64,000 bases of DNA from Parabacteroides chongii (GTDB taxonomy: Bacteria; Bacteroidota; Bacteroidia; Bacteroidales; Tannerellaceae): positions 590,501 to 654,500 of the forward strand of contig NZ_CP120849.1 of NCBI RefSeq assembly GCF_029581355.1, read 5' to 3'. Positions 1-9,300 of this stretch are shown piece after piece. The first letter of the stretch is position 1, and every line of letters begins with the position of its first letter. Under the pieces are notes generated by a model that was given only the letters and a program-made list of their open reading frames with translations, was not told the origin of the DNA and made no database searches. The position numbers were made by a program, and so were the translations under genes.

Positions 1-413
1 GGAAGCATCTGCAACAATGTTTGCACGCCATAGAAAATACCGGCAGGCTTATTGGCAGTCAAGAGAATATCGCCATGTTTCACTTTCAGGTGATATCCTT
101 CATCACCCAATGCAGCATCGTCTGTAAGTTTGAACTCGATCTTTCCGTGTTTCTCAACAGGAAGTTCAAAACCGGCTGCCGGAGCAATCTTCTCATTAAA
201 ATACCGGGCAATACCTTTCAGCTCTTCGTTAGAAGTATCCAACGTGATTGCAGCTCTACGGGTCAGTGTGAAACAATCCGAACCGACAGTCATTTCCTGT
301 GGCACGGGGATCAAGGCGAGTTCTTTGTCCGCTGTCGCACAGGTCTTGTCAGCACAAGACGTAGAGGTAAACAACAAAGCGGCTGTAGCAAGACTTAGCA
401 GTGTTCTTTTCAT
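1..413 (-). CDS. Beta-N-acetylhexosaminidase, GH20 (N-terminal part only)
   Basis: The reading frame starts at 413 and leaves the window at base 1, so only the first 137 or so residues are visible. It opens with a lipoprotein signal (MKRTLLSL..., then TSTSC with the lipobox Cys). Next comes the non-catalytic GH20b-type domain: LIPVPQEM, then ITLDTSNEELKGIARYF, ending with the family-typical PAGIFYGVQTLLQML. Known GH20 enzymes remove terminal GlcNAc or GalNAc from glycans; here an outer-membrane or periplasmic lipoprotein acting on host or mucin glycans is inferred. The catalytic Asp-Glu pair lies outside the window. A -7-like box with one mismatch (TATCTTCG, 450-443 on the minus strand) sits about 30 bases upstream. 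Confidence 0.85.
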   Translation of the reverse strand, partial: MKRTLLSLATAALLFTSTSCADKTCATADKELALIPVPQEMTVGSDCFTLTRRAAITLDTSNEELKGIARYFNEKIAPAAGFELPVEKHGKIEFKLTDDAALGDEGYHLKVKHGDILLTANKPAGIFYGVQTLLQML

Positions 414-442
414 TATTATTTGTTTATGTTAGAAATTTTGCA

Positions 443-450
443 CGAAGATA
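443..450 (-). promoter_or_regulatory. Possible -7 box of the GH20 gene
   Basis: TATCTTCG on the minus strand differs by one base from the Bacteroidota consensus TAnnTTTG and lies about 30 bases before the GH20 start at 413. A clear -33 element was not found. Confidence 0.35.
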
Positions 451-471
451 ACAATTCGCTGATAAACAGAA

Positions 472-502
472 AAGTCTCCCCGGTAAATAACCGGGGAGAC
501 TT
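472..502. terminator. Terminator between DUF6383 gene 1 and the GH20 gene
   Basis: A perfect 12-bp stem (472-483 with 491-502) encloses a 7-base loop. A T-run follows it on both strands (504-509 on plus; TTTTCTG on minus). It lies 63 to 93 bases past the end of the DUF6383 gene and probably ends that transcript. The 26 bases at 450-475 recur exactly at 6124-6149, beside the terminator of the second DUF6383 gene. Confidence 0.8.
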
Positions 503-564
503 CTTTTTTATTGTTTTCCAAAGCTATCCTATCCCTTGTGTCAGAAGGATAACCTGTTCATACT

Positions 565-3500
565 TTACTGAACAATTGCTTTAACAGCAGCTTCTCCTTC
601 CACGCTGATAATGATAATTCCTTGCGGAGCAGGGATTGTCACATTATCGGAAGCAATAGCCTGTTTAGCAAGAGGCTGACCTAATACGTTCGTGATAGAA
701 ACAACCTTTCCGGCTGCATTTTGGATCGTTACGGAAGACTTACCGGCAACAATACGGATTTCCGATGCAGAGATCTCATCGTTAGACGTTGCAAAATCAT
801 CCGTTTCTTCCAGATTGAATATCTGAGACTGGTTGATAAGTTCTTTCATCTTATCGTCATCATCCTGGTGATTGCCGTTATCGACTTCGTATTCTGCCAA
901 TACTGGAACTCCGTTGTGGATCTTCACCCATGCACCCTTGAAGGATGCTACCTGTGATACACCTTCCTTATTAGATTCCAATAAGAAATCTTTATGGTCA
1001 TCATCCGTGTAACGCAGAGAGAATGCATAGTTTTTGTGCAAGCCTGTCAGGTCTTTCTTTTCGAACTTGCTGGCATCATTCAGGTCGCGAGGATCAAGAA
1101 CACCGTCTTTATTCTTCAGATCAGCCAACTTCAGACCGTTCTTCAGGATATACAGATATTCATTTTCTCCTTCTACCTGGTGAACACCTTCTACGAATCC
1201 AAGGCGAGTGTAAGACTGCCATTTGTAAACGTCAGGATTGTTCAACATATTAGTTCCGCCCTGAACAGAGTCAGTCAGGTTGATCAGGAAGCTGCCTGCC
1301 AAATAACCGTTATAATCGCCTTCATGCTCACAGCCCGGATTGTATCCGTGTGCGTCACACCATTTTCCGTCTTTCACAGAATCCGGACGTACAACAAACA
1401 GATACTGAGGCATACGGTCTGTAGAACTTACCACGTAATCAGCATACAGAGCGGTTGTTTTACCGTCACCGATCGGTTTGATCTTTTCAGCAGTCATACC
1501 CAGGTAACCGAAGCCCTTAACAACTTGCGGAGCATTGCTCTGGTTGTTAGTATCTTCGAACAGATATTCAGAACCTGTTCCTCTTCCACGGAAGATATTG
1601 ACACTCTTACCTTCTTCACCCAAATCCATATATAACGGACGGTTGTCAGTGATCACTGCAAAAGCAGACGAACGATCTTCCGGCTCCTTATCCAGTTTTG
1701 TAATGCTCAGTCTGCCGACACCATCTATACAATGAGCTTGTCTCCAGCCATTGAATGCATAAGAATATTTCGGGATGTAGCATTCTTCGCACTCATCACA
1801 GTCTTCATCACCCGGATCCGGAGTATTACGTAAGCGTATACTGCTAGGAAGGACAGGATTTGGATCAGGACATTCATTACAATCGTTCACCTTATTATTA
1901 AAGATATCAATCAAGATATAACATTTTTCATCTTCTTTGCGCTGGTCGGCTTTCAGATAGAACACACCTAACTTGCCTTTACCAGCTTCAATATCATCGC
2001 GGCTCATCGGCTGATAATGGGCTGTTTTACCATACTCTTCCACCAAAGCAATATACATCTTATCGTTGTCAATAAGATTCTTATCACTGACTTTCAACAC
2101 ATAAGCCGTACGTGACAATTGCGGCAAACCGGCAATGTTCACACCGTAACCGAACTCATAATCAGTTGCTTTAAAGTCTTCCGGAGCAATTTCCAGCTCA
2201 TAAGTGGTAGACTGGCTCTCTATCGGCATAAATGTGTTATCTACAACATTCAGATAGAGGTTACCGTTCGCAAACAGGTTATAATTTAAGCGATATTTCG
2301 TATAAAGCAGTGATTCCTGATCAAGATGCTTGTAACCGTGATGTTCACTTGCCAGTGCCTCTTCATCCGTTACCGGAATAAAGCTATAGTTATCCAGATT
2401 ATTCAGCATCCAGTTACAACCGTAACTACAGCCTGTTTTCTCAAATCCCTGATAATTTTCATCGATCAGGAATATATTACCATCTTTGTCTTTATATAAC
2501 TGACCTTCGAAAACAGGCATCTCTTCCTGGCATATATTCCAGTTATCATACTCATATCCCATCCTGAGGTCTACCGATGGATCATCTCTGTCATACAGAG
2601 TGGTATAATCGAATGCATATTCACGGTTATAAATAGCGACAGTTGCCCTGTCTCCACAGCCTGTTTGCTTAATAACCCACATTGTGGCCGGCATATCGTC
2701 ATAATTCTGATCATCTTCCGAAGCATCGAACATCAGCCGTCCCTGCAAGTTTGCTACAACATTTTTACCATTGTCCGTACTCTTGATAAAATACAACCCT
2801 TCCGGCAGCGTAGTACGTGTCAGGTAGCCGAAGTTACGATCTTTAAAGATGAAACGGGTTTGCAGAGAACCGGGGAATTCATAACCACCATTTAATTCTG
2901 CATTTTTAGCAGTGATAACAGAGGATCCCCCAGTCAGATAAGCCAAACGGATCACAACCGGTCCGTAGGTGTCGTTATGTTCAGGAGCAGCATCACCTGT
3001 TGCCGCCCTAATGGCTACCTGGTCATTATTGGTCGAGTTAAATGCATAATCAGCATTTACCCACGTATTGCTGGTCGGATCCCTTTGTAAAGCATTCATT
3101 GGTTCAATCACCAGACTATCTTCAGAAGGATAATAAGTAAATTTGAAAAGAGAGCGGGCAATCCAGGCTTTCTCCGTTAAACCAGGAATATCAGTTGGCA
3201 TATTAGCAGCATCAAGATCTTCCTTCATAAGTTCCAACTTCAATTCCTTGCTACTATTCTCATAGTATTCAGTTCCTACATATAAAGTAGAATAAGATTC
3301 ATAATCTCCCTCTTCATCCATTTCACCCGGGACCTGCAATCTCACATATTGCCAACCTTCATTATTTTCAAGCCCTAACTTTACATCTTCATTATTTATT
3401 CCCGGAAAATAACTACCATCGTTATCCACCGCTACAAATTTATTACTTAATAACGGACTTTCTACAGTTGGTCTAACTGTTGCATCAAATTGTACTGTAT

Positions 3501-4263
3501 TAGTTGCTCCTAACCACGGATATCTATACTGAAAATCCACCATCTCATTTACAAGATTGGCAGTTAAAATTATACCTCCTGCCAGGATCGGTTTTACTTT
3601 AACAATATCACTAAGAATATCGCTCATATTATCACCGGCCTCCTTTTTTGAGAACTTTCTGGCCAAGATTTCCCCTCCATAAGAATGTATATTCTCTTGT
3701 AAAACAACAACCGAGTCCTGATTACTGAAATAAGAATATAAAGGTGCATAATCAAAATCATCCACTTGCTTATCTGTTGAATACCAGGTCCAATTTTGTA
3801 TACAACCGCCAAGATAGGATTTAGCGCCATAGTAACTATTGTCAAGCATTTCCTGAGTATAAGCCTTTACATGCCCATACTCCAATTCCATATTTGTTTC
3901 TTTATTGACAAATACAAAGTTTTTCCCACTACTCCCATCTTCAGATACCTTAATTGACCATAAAGAATAGTTGACAGGAACACTACCCGGTTCTTCCAAC
4001 CTCAAGATCAATGCATTAGAAGCATCACCGACATAAGCCAAATGACGATACTGTACCAATAGTTTACCTTCTTCATTTACCAATTGATACCACTTACCTG
4101 TTTCGAAATGATTTACACCTTTGTCAACATCTTCTGCACTCATTACATTAGTAGGGCGAAAAAGAGTTCTATGCCCTCCCTCATTTATCTGAGCCAATGC
4201 ATTCGATGTAACACTGAAAGCCAGCAACAGACTGGCAATTAACGAAGTAATTGTTTTACTCAT
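565..4263 (-). CDS. Large secreted protein, DUF6383 family (copy 1)
   Basis: 1232 residues with a cleavable signal peptide (MSKTITSLIASLLLAFS... ending SNALAQ). The body is long and Asp/Asn/Tyr-rich, with repeated 'Y-L-x-V' strands like a string of beta domains. A cysteine cluster (CNEC, CDEC, EECY) lies near residues 790-840. The last 60 residues (VVSITNVLGQ ... VEGEAAVKAIVQ) match the paralogue at 6354-10325 and have the pattern of a type IX secretion C-terminal domain: a strand, a N-x-x-G turn, and a final hydrophobic/Lys strand. The family is known to me as DUF6383, mostly from Parabacteroides; its function is unknown. Surface or extracellular location is inferred from signal peptide and C-terminus. 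A -7 box lies upstream at 4390-4383. Confidence 0.8.
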   Translation of the reverse strand: MSKTITSLIASLLLAFSVTSNALAQINEGGHRTLFRPTNVMSAEDVDKGVNHFETGKWYQLVNEEGKLLVQYRHLAYVGDASNALILRLEEPGSVPVNYSLWSIKVSEDGSSGKNFVFVNKETNMELEYGHVKAYTQEMLDNSYYGAKSYLGGCIQNWTWYSTDKQVDDFDYAPLYSYFSNQDSVVVLQENIHSYGGEILARKFSKKEAGDNMSDILSDIVKVKPILAGGIILTANLVNEMVDFQYRYPWLGATNTVQFDATVRPTVESPLLSNKFVAVDNDGSYFPGINNEDVKLGLENNEGWQYVRLQVPGEMDEEGDYESYSTLYVGTEYYENSSKELKLELMKEDLDAANMPTDIPGLTEKAWIARSLFKFTYYPSEDSLVIEPMNALQRDPTSNTWVNADYAFNSTNNDQVAIRAATGDAAPEHNDTYGPVVIRLAYLTGGSSVITAKNAELNGGYEFPGSLQTRFIFKDRNFGYLTRTTLPEGLYFIKSTDNGKNVVANLQGRLMFDASEDDQNYDDMPATMWVIKQTGCGDRATVAIYNREYAFDYTTLYDRDDPSVDLRMGYEYDNWNICQEEMPVFEGQLYKDKDGNIFLIDENYQGFEKTGCSYGCNWMLNNLDNYSFIPVTDEEALASEHHGYKHLDQESLLYTKYRLNYNLFANGNLYLNVVDNTFMPIESQSTTYELEIAPEDFKATDYEFGYGVNIAGLPQLSRTAYVLKVSDKNLIDNDKMYIALVEEYGKTAHYQPMSRDDIEAGKGKLGVFYLKADQRKEDEKCYILIDIFNNKVNDCNECPDPNPVLPSSIRLRNTPDPGDEDCDECEECYIPKYSYAFNGWRQAHCIDGVGRLSITKLDKEPEDRSSAFAVITDNRPLYMDLGEEGKSVNIFRGRGTGSEYLFEDTNNQSNAPQVVKGFGYLGMTAEKIKPIGDGKTTALYADYVVSSTDRMPQYLFVVRPDSVKDGKWCDAHGYNPGCEHEGDYNGYLAGSFLINLTDSVQGGTNMLNNPDVYKWQSYTRLGFVEGVHQVEGENEYLYILKNGLKLADLKNKDGVLDPRDLNDASKFEKKDLTGLHKNYAFSLRYTDDDHKDFLLESNKEGVSQVASFKGAWVKIHNGVPVLAEYEVDNGNHQDDDDKMKELINQSQIFNLEETDDFATSNDEISASEIRIVAGKSSVTIQNAAGKVVSITNVLGQPLAKQAIASDNVTIPAPQGIIIISVEGEAAVKAIVQ

Positions 4264-4382
4264 AAATCAATAATTTAAGTAATACTAAAATAAAGTTCTA
4301 TATAAATTCTCCTTGTTATCCTGATTTTCATAGGACGCAGGTCCGACAGCACATAGTTAACTATCTAATATTTTGATCGTTA

Positions 4383-4390
4383 CAAATATA
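4383..4390 (-). promoter_or_regulatory. -7 box for DUF6383 gene 1
   Basis: TATATTTG on the minus strand matches TAnnTTTG. It predicts a leader of about 110 bases that contains a small hairpin (GGAC/GTCC near 4330-4350). No convincing -33 element was seen. Confidence 0.45.
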
Positions 4391-4529
4391 TAAATACTTT
4401 TTCTAATGATAAATAAACTTTCAGCTTTTTTAATTATCCGATCAAAGTATCTTATCCAAATGGGACAAAAGCAGCACCAAATGCCCTAATTAACACACAA
4501 ATCCGATTTTCACACACACCGTGATGTGA

Positions 4530-4648
4530 CTAAAGTCAAGAGAGAGAGAAAGACCTTTCTCTTTCATGGCTCTTGCTACGGAATAAATGCCTTCTTTACG
4601 TCCTTCCTTTAGTCCTTTGGTCACTCCGATCTCTATACCCTTCACCTG
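4530..4648 (-). pseudogene. Remnant of an Rpn/PD-(D/E)XK transposase-nuclease gene (3' end)
   Basis: Read on the minus strand, this stretch gives GRKEGIYSVARAMKEKGLSL. That is nearly identical to the C-terminus of the protein encoded at 11029-11946 (GRKEGVYSVAKAMKEKGLSL). After this the match breaks, with LDFSHIT in place of the family's LTIAEVTGL. No start or nuclease domain is present, so it is a decayed 3' fragment, left by a lost copy of the same gene family. Confidence 0.75.
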
Positions 4649-5000
4649 TCACCTTTGTGTATCTTGCTAACAAACAGCAAATTGCAGTGACGGTAGCCGT
4701 TTCACACAAACAAAACTGTTTCTTCAGAAAAAAGACAGGTCTTTTGATTTCAAAAGTCCCTTGTTTTAAAGTCAAAAGTCCTGTCTTAACATTTCAAAAG
4801 ACCTGTCCTTTTCGGCAGCGGCAGTTATCCATCATCCGCCTCCCATTGCAATCCGGACAGTTTCCGTTGTGTAGCGGGCGAAAACTGCAAGGCTTTTTCC
4901 ACGAAAGAGTACGTTTCACTACAACTTCATGATATACAAACATTTGGAAGCCGTGAAAGGTGAAAGCTATTTGTTCGATCTTTATGTGTATGATCTAATA
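4649..5000. repeat. Gene-free stretch with a cluster of inverted heptamers
   Basis: About 350 bases without a credible gene. A perfect 14-bp inverted pair (GACAGGTCTTTTGA at 4734-4747 and its complement at 4794-4807) encloses further copies of the core CAAAAG/CTTTTG in both orientations. The strand can therefore fold in several alternative ways. It lies downstream of the glycerophosphodiesterase gene, whose transcript it may end. There is no clean T-run. Confidence 0.5.
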
Positions 5001-5771
5001 CTATCTGTTTTTCTTTACTATTTCCTTCAATTGTTCCGGTTTGTCGGTCGTAATGAAATCTACATTTTGTTCGATCATCGACTGCATCACGACTGGATCA
5101 TCCACGGTCCAGACATTGACGGTCAACCCGGCATTTTTTGCTTCCTGAATCCAGGTTGGATTTTTCTCGAATACCTTATAATGATAATCCAGACCGGTAA
5201 ATCCTAAGACTTTCAGATCGGCCGGCGAAACTTCACCACGCAGGTAAGCCACCTGTGCAGCCGGAGCACGACGGATCACCTCCTTACAGATATTCATGCT
5301 GAAAGAGATATATTCCACATGGTCTTCCAGTTGATATTTCTGTACCAGGGCCAGGATAGCCGTTACCGCCCGGTCTTCATTGACTACTCTTTTGTGAGGC
5401 TTTATTTCAAGAATCAGTTGCGTACCTTTATTCTGCTTGCCTTGTATCAGGTAATCTTCCAGGGTAGGAAGTACTTCCCCGTTTTTTAGTTTCAAATCTT
5501 TTATCTCTTCATACAGAGAGGTTTCGATACAGAATCCCTGGATACTGTCATTGTGGTTGACAACAGGTATGCCGTCTGCTGTGATCAAAACATCGAACTC
5601 CGAACCATAAACACCTACTTCGTGTGCCTTATTCAACGCCGTGATAGAATTTTGCGCCGAACCTTCACAGTCCCAATAGCCGCGATGGGCGATCACTTTC
5701 GTCTGGGAAAATGCGCTGCTTCCGCAAAGGAAAGCGGTAAGCAGCACGGACAAGATTAATCTTTTCTTCAT
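5001..5771 (-). CDS. Glycerophosphodiester phosphodiesterase family protein
   Basis: 256 residues with a signal peptide (MKKRLILSVLLTAFLCGSSAFS). The GDPD fold is clear: VIAHRGYW at about residue 27-34 supplies the metal and catalytic His/Arg; SEFDVLITADGIPVVNHND at about 58-76 holds the acidic metal ligands and second His; LILEIKPH near residue 119 supplies another Glu. C-terminal NVWTVDD is also typical. The family hydrolyses glycerophosphodiesters to glycerol-3-phosphate and an alcohol. The signal peptide points to a periplasmic enzyme that scavenges host or bacterial phospholipid headgroups. It is a single gene between the two DUF6383 genes, with no obvious operon partner. The exact substrate cannot be read from sequence. 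Confidence 0.9.
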   Translation of the reverse strand: MKKRLILSVLLTAFLCGSSAFSQTKVIAHRGYWDCEGSAQNSITALNKAHEVGVYGSEFDVLITADGIPVVNHNDSIQGFCIETSLYEEIKDLKLKNGEVLPTLEDYLIQGKQNKGTQLILEIKPHKRVVNEDRAVTAILALVQKYQLEDHVEYISFSMNICKEVIRRAPAAQVAYLRGEVSPADLKVLGFTGLDYHYKVFEKNPTWIQEAKNAGLTVNVWTVDDPVVMQSMIEQNVDFITTDKPEQLKEIVKKNR

Positions 5772-5874
5772 TGTTTTATCTTTTTAAAAACACCGGTATT
5801 TGCATTTACATTGTAAACATACTGCTTTTGTCCGGATTCAAAGCTTTTGATCGAATAAATATTTTGTGAAGTTC

Positions 5875-6063
5875 TTATTTCAGACTAAAATACCAACCGA
5901 CATTGATTTGTATCACGCCATTGTTAGATGTATCATCATACATAGAGTCTCCCAAACCGCAAAACACGACGAGAAACGATACTCACCGGCAACACCGATA
6001 TTCAATCCCAGTCGCATATCGGTCCCATAAGGTGTCAGATCAGCCAGACCTATATGATGATTT
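5875..6063 (-). pseudogene. Frameshifted remnant of an outer-membrane beta-barrel protein
   Basis: Two adjacent minus-strand frames together give the C-terminus of a small barrel protein. The upstream part reads PYGTDMRLGLNIGVAGEYRF. After a frame change it continues as GDSMYDDTSNNGVIQ, then INVGWYFSLK and a stop at 5877-5875. Alternating strands and a terminal aromatic-rich strand (VGWYFSLK) are typical of OmpA/PorT-like barrels. Everything upstream of about 6063 is lost, and a stop precedes the visible part. It is a dead gene between the GDPD gene and DUF6383 gene 2. Confidence 0.65.
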
Positions 6064-6123
6064 CAACGGTTCAAAAGTTGCAACGGAATATTAAAATGAG
6101 CCGGGAAGTTGCCGTAAGAAGAG

Positions 6124-6177
6124 AACAATTCGCTGATAAACAGAAAAGTTTCCCCCGGAGCTTTTCCGGAGGAAACT
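6124..6177. terminator. Terminator of DUF6383 gene 2, with duplicated flank
   Basis: An imperfect stem (6146-6159 with 6165-6177) carries a T-run on both sides (TTTTCTG on the minus strand). The adjoining 26 bases (6124-6149) are identical to 450-475 beside the first terminator. This suggests that the DUF6383 gene was duplicated together with its 3' flank. Confidence 0.7.
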
Positions 6178-6286
6178 TGTTTTGCCTGTCGTCACCCTTC
6201 ACAGGAGTCAGAACAGAAGAACTTTATTTTCACTATTATTAGTATTAATACTGATCGCTTGTTCGCCCTCGCGGGGTAATTATCAT

Positions 6287-6308
6287 GGGGCGGTTCACGA
6301 ACCGCCCC
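6287..6308. repeat. REP-like palindrome
   Basis: GGGGCGGTTC and its exact complement GAACCGCCCC are separated by two bases and flanked by CTACG. It is GC-rich in an AT-rich gap and resembles the short extragenic palindromes scattered in many bacterial genomes. It may also stabilise the 3' end of the DUF6383 transcript. Confidence 0.55.
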
Positions 6309-6353
6309 TACGATACGCGGTCAATTTAAAATTATTTGATTATAAAAAATTGC

Positions 6354-9300
6354 TTATTTTACGATTGCTTTTACAGCGGCTTCGCCTTCTACGGCAACTA
6401 CTACTACACCTGCAGGAGCAGAGATTGTTGCATTGTCGGAAGAGATCACTGTGTTAGCAATTGTCTGACCAAGTACGTTACTGATAATAACTTTCTTACC
6501 TTCGGCACCCTTAACGATGACAGCACCTTCTTTTGCAATTACTGATACAGCAGATGCATCGATGTTTTCATTAGCAACAGGAGCAGATGATTCTGCAGCC
6601 AGGTTGAATTCTTCACCACGAGCAACACCTTCAGTAACAACTACCACACCATTGATAGTCTTCAGATAACCATTGTTGTTTTCACGACGGTCTTTCTGAT
6701 CTTTTACTTTGATTGCAGAGTTGTAATCTACGTAACGAGTCTGGATCTTGAATGCTCCGTTTTCATCGTTAGAAGCAGCATTTACGTAACGGAATGCAAA
6801 CTTGGCGATGTTAAAGTCACGGCTGTTCAGGTCGATAACAGATTTTACTTTCTTGAAGTTCTGCCCTTCGGTCAGGTAAAGATTATCACCTGTACGGTAT
6901 CCCCAAACAAATCCTAACTTAACGTAAGTTTCATCAGCTTCCTTATCGTTAATAAATTTATTAGCATGAATTTCACCATACTTGTTAGTATAAACAGCAG
7001 AGTCGATCAAGTTAACCAGGAAGCGACCATAAGTAGTATCCGGATGAATAGTCGGGTGACCAGGAATTGTACAAGGTTCTTCAGGAACATATTTCGGATT
7101 AACCACCAGCAGATACTGATAACGATTGTTATGACCGCGGCTTACATAAGCTGTATCAACATACAAACCAGGAGTCATATCTGTCAACTGGGAGATATTA
7201 CCTAAGTTCAGGAATTCAGCATTTTCATACATTACATCATGATCGTTCTCTTCACGGAAGATACGAATTACATCACCCTGAGCTTTTTTGCGATATTCAG
7301 GAGCTTCTACCTTCTGGATATCAAATAAATCGTTAGAGTTAATCTGTGTATAAGCACCTTCTACCTGAACAGCACCATTACCTTCGGTTGTTGCACCATA
7401 CAATTTGTTATTCAAATTAACGAAGTAGTTAGCATTACCTGTTTCAGAGCCGGTTACACCCAGTAAATTAACTTTACCGTCAGCCTTTTCTTTAATAACG
7501 AAACGGAAGACACTATTTAACAAACCTTCGTTAGCAACTCTGTCTGTAGAATGTTTTACATAATTTTCAGAGTTAGGCCAGCAAACCATTGACAAGATGT
7601 CTTCTTTCTGAGGAGATTCATAAGTCATATATTCACCGTTCGCTGTATTCTGCAAAGCATAAGCAACCATGGCAACCGTATCGTTGCTTGCATAGTATTT
7701 ACCGTTTTTGTAATACTGCGGATGATTAACTACATAAACAGAGTCGGTAGCATATTTGAAGTAACCGTCTTTATCCATCTGACGTGCACGATCCATGCGT
7801 ACCAGCTTCCAGTTTGTTGCATCTTCTACGTCTTTGCTCAAACCTAACAAATGACGACCTGCGTGATTTTCTGTTACATAGTAATTTACATCACTTGTAG
7901 ACGCAACAGCCAAACGATATTCCACATCCAGAATTTCTTCGTCACTGTAGTCTCTGTAACCATCCATCTGGCGGGCATTCATATCTATATCGACCGGAGT
8001 AATAGACAATGTATCACGGCCTGCACCATATTGACTGAAAGAAGTACCGTAGTTGTATTCAACAGCATACTTATTGTCACCTAATGCAAACATACGAGCA
8101 ACCTCGTAAGTAACGTTCGAATTTTCACGGTTTACAAATGTGAAAGCAACATCATTGTCTGCATCCAGTTCCTGTCCGTTCTTCAATTCTTCGGCAGTCT
8201 TGTTACCGATGTTAGTCATACGAACAAACCATTGTCCTTCCGGTTTGCCTGCCAGGAATTTAGCGGCATCCATCGGCATAGGATTAGCCCCCGGACGATC
8301 CATACCTAATACTTTACCATTCAATATCGCTCTGGAATTGTTTTCAGTAATATACTTGATCGATTCGTGATTAACGAATGATATATTTACATAACGATCA
8401 TTCAGCGGATTGTTCTCCTTATCGCTACCATGAACCAAAGTCTTTTTCTGCAGAGCGGCATAAACACCATTCTTCAATGTATTATTAACTGTCAGGTAAG
8501 TTTTTCCATTTGCATTGAAAGTCACCAGATAGTTATACTTGTTATTTTTGTCGATAACAGAAATCGATTTGATATCATTTAGTAAATTTGCGTGGGTTGC
8601 CTGGAATTTATACGCCAGGTTACGATTCTGCAATTCAGTTGCAGCTACACCGTTGATATACTTATTCATGTTTTCAGCTGATAAGATATCGAATTTGTAA
8701 CCACCCTGATTTACATGATTACTGATACCGGCTTTCGACCATGTCTTATCCAGATCCAATACGATATAGAAACCATCGCTTCTCTTGAATAAGTAAGAAG
8801 TCTCAGTGCTTGTAGCTTCCTTCAAGTCATAATACAAATGTGCACCTGTAACGGCATCTTTTACATCTTCAATCATCATCGGCACCAGATTGTAATCAGC
8901 AAACGGATTACCTTCCAAATCATCTGTCCCGTTTTCTGTATCTTTCAATAACAGGTCGAAGTAAGTATTGTAAGCTGTTGTCAGTTCTCCGGCAGAGAAA
9001 GGCAGATCGCCCAGTTTGTAAAGACCGAAAACGTTATCATTACCTGTAGCACCTGAAGCCAGAGACAATGTTCCACCTACAACAAATTTCAAATAGTTCT
9101 TTGTTGTTCCATCAGTACCTAAGCCATAAACAATAAAACCATTGTTATATGCATTCTCTGATTTGAATGAAGAAACTCCATCCACCTTTAAAGTAACGCC
9201 TGCCTGGTTTTTGAAAGTATAGCCATCAACATTATTTCCTGACATTTTCCAATAAGCATACTTATCAGGAGCAACAGATACTGCTACAGCCTGTGGTACC

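Noticed and set aside
4734..4807. CRISPR array
   Set aside because: The repeated words are short, alternate in orientation and are not evenly spaced; no cas genes are present.
6241..6353. tRNA gene
   Set aside because: The GC-rich palindrome has no cloverleaf, no anticodon arm and no TTCGAAT-type T-loop; it is a REP-like repeat. No tRNA was found elsewhere in the window either.
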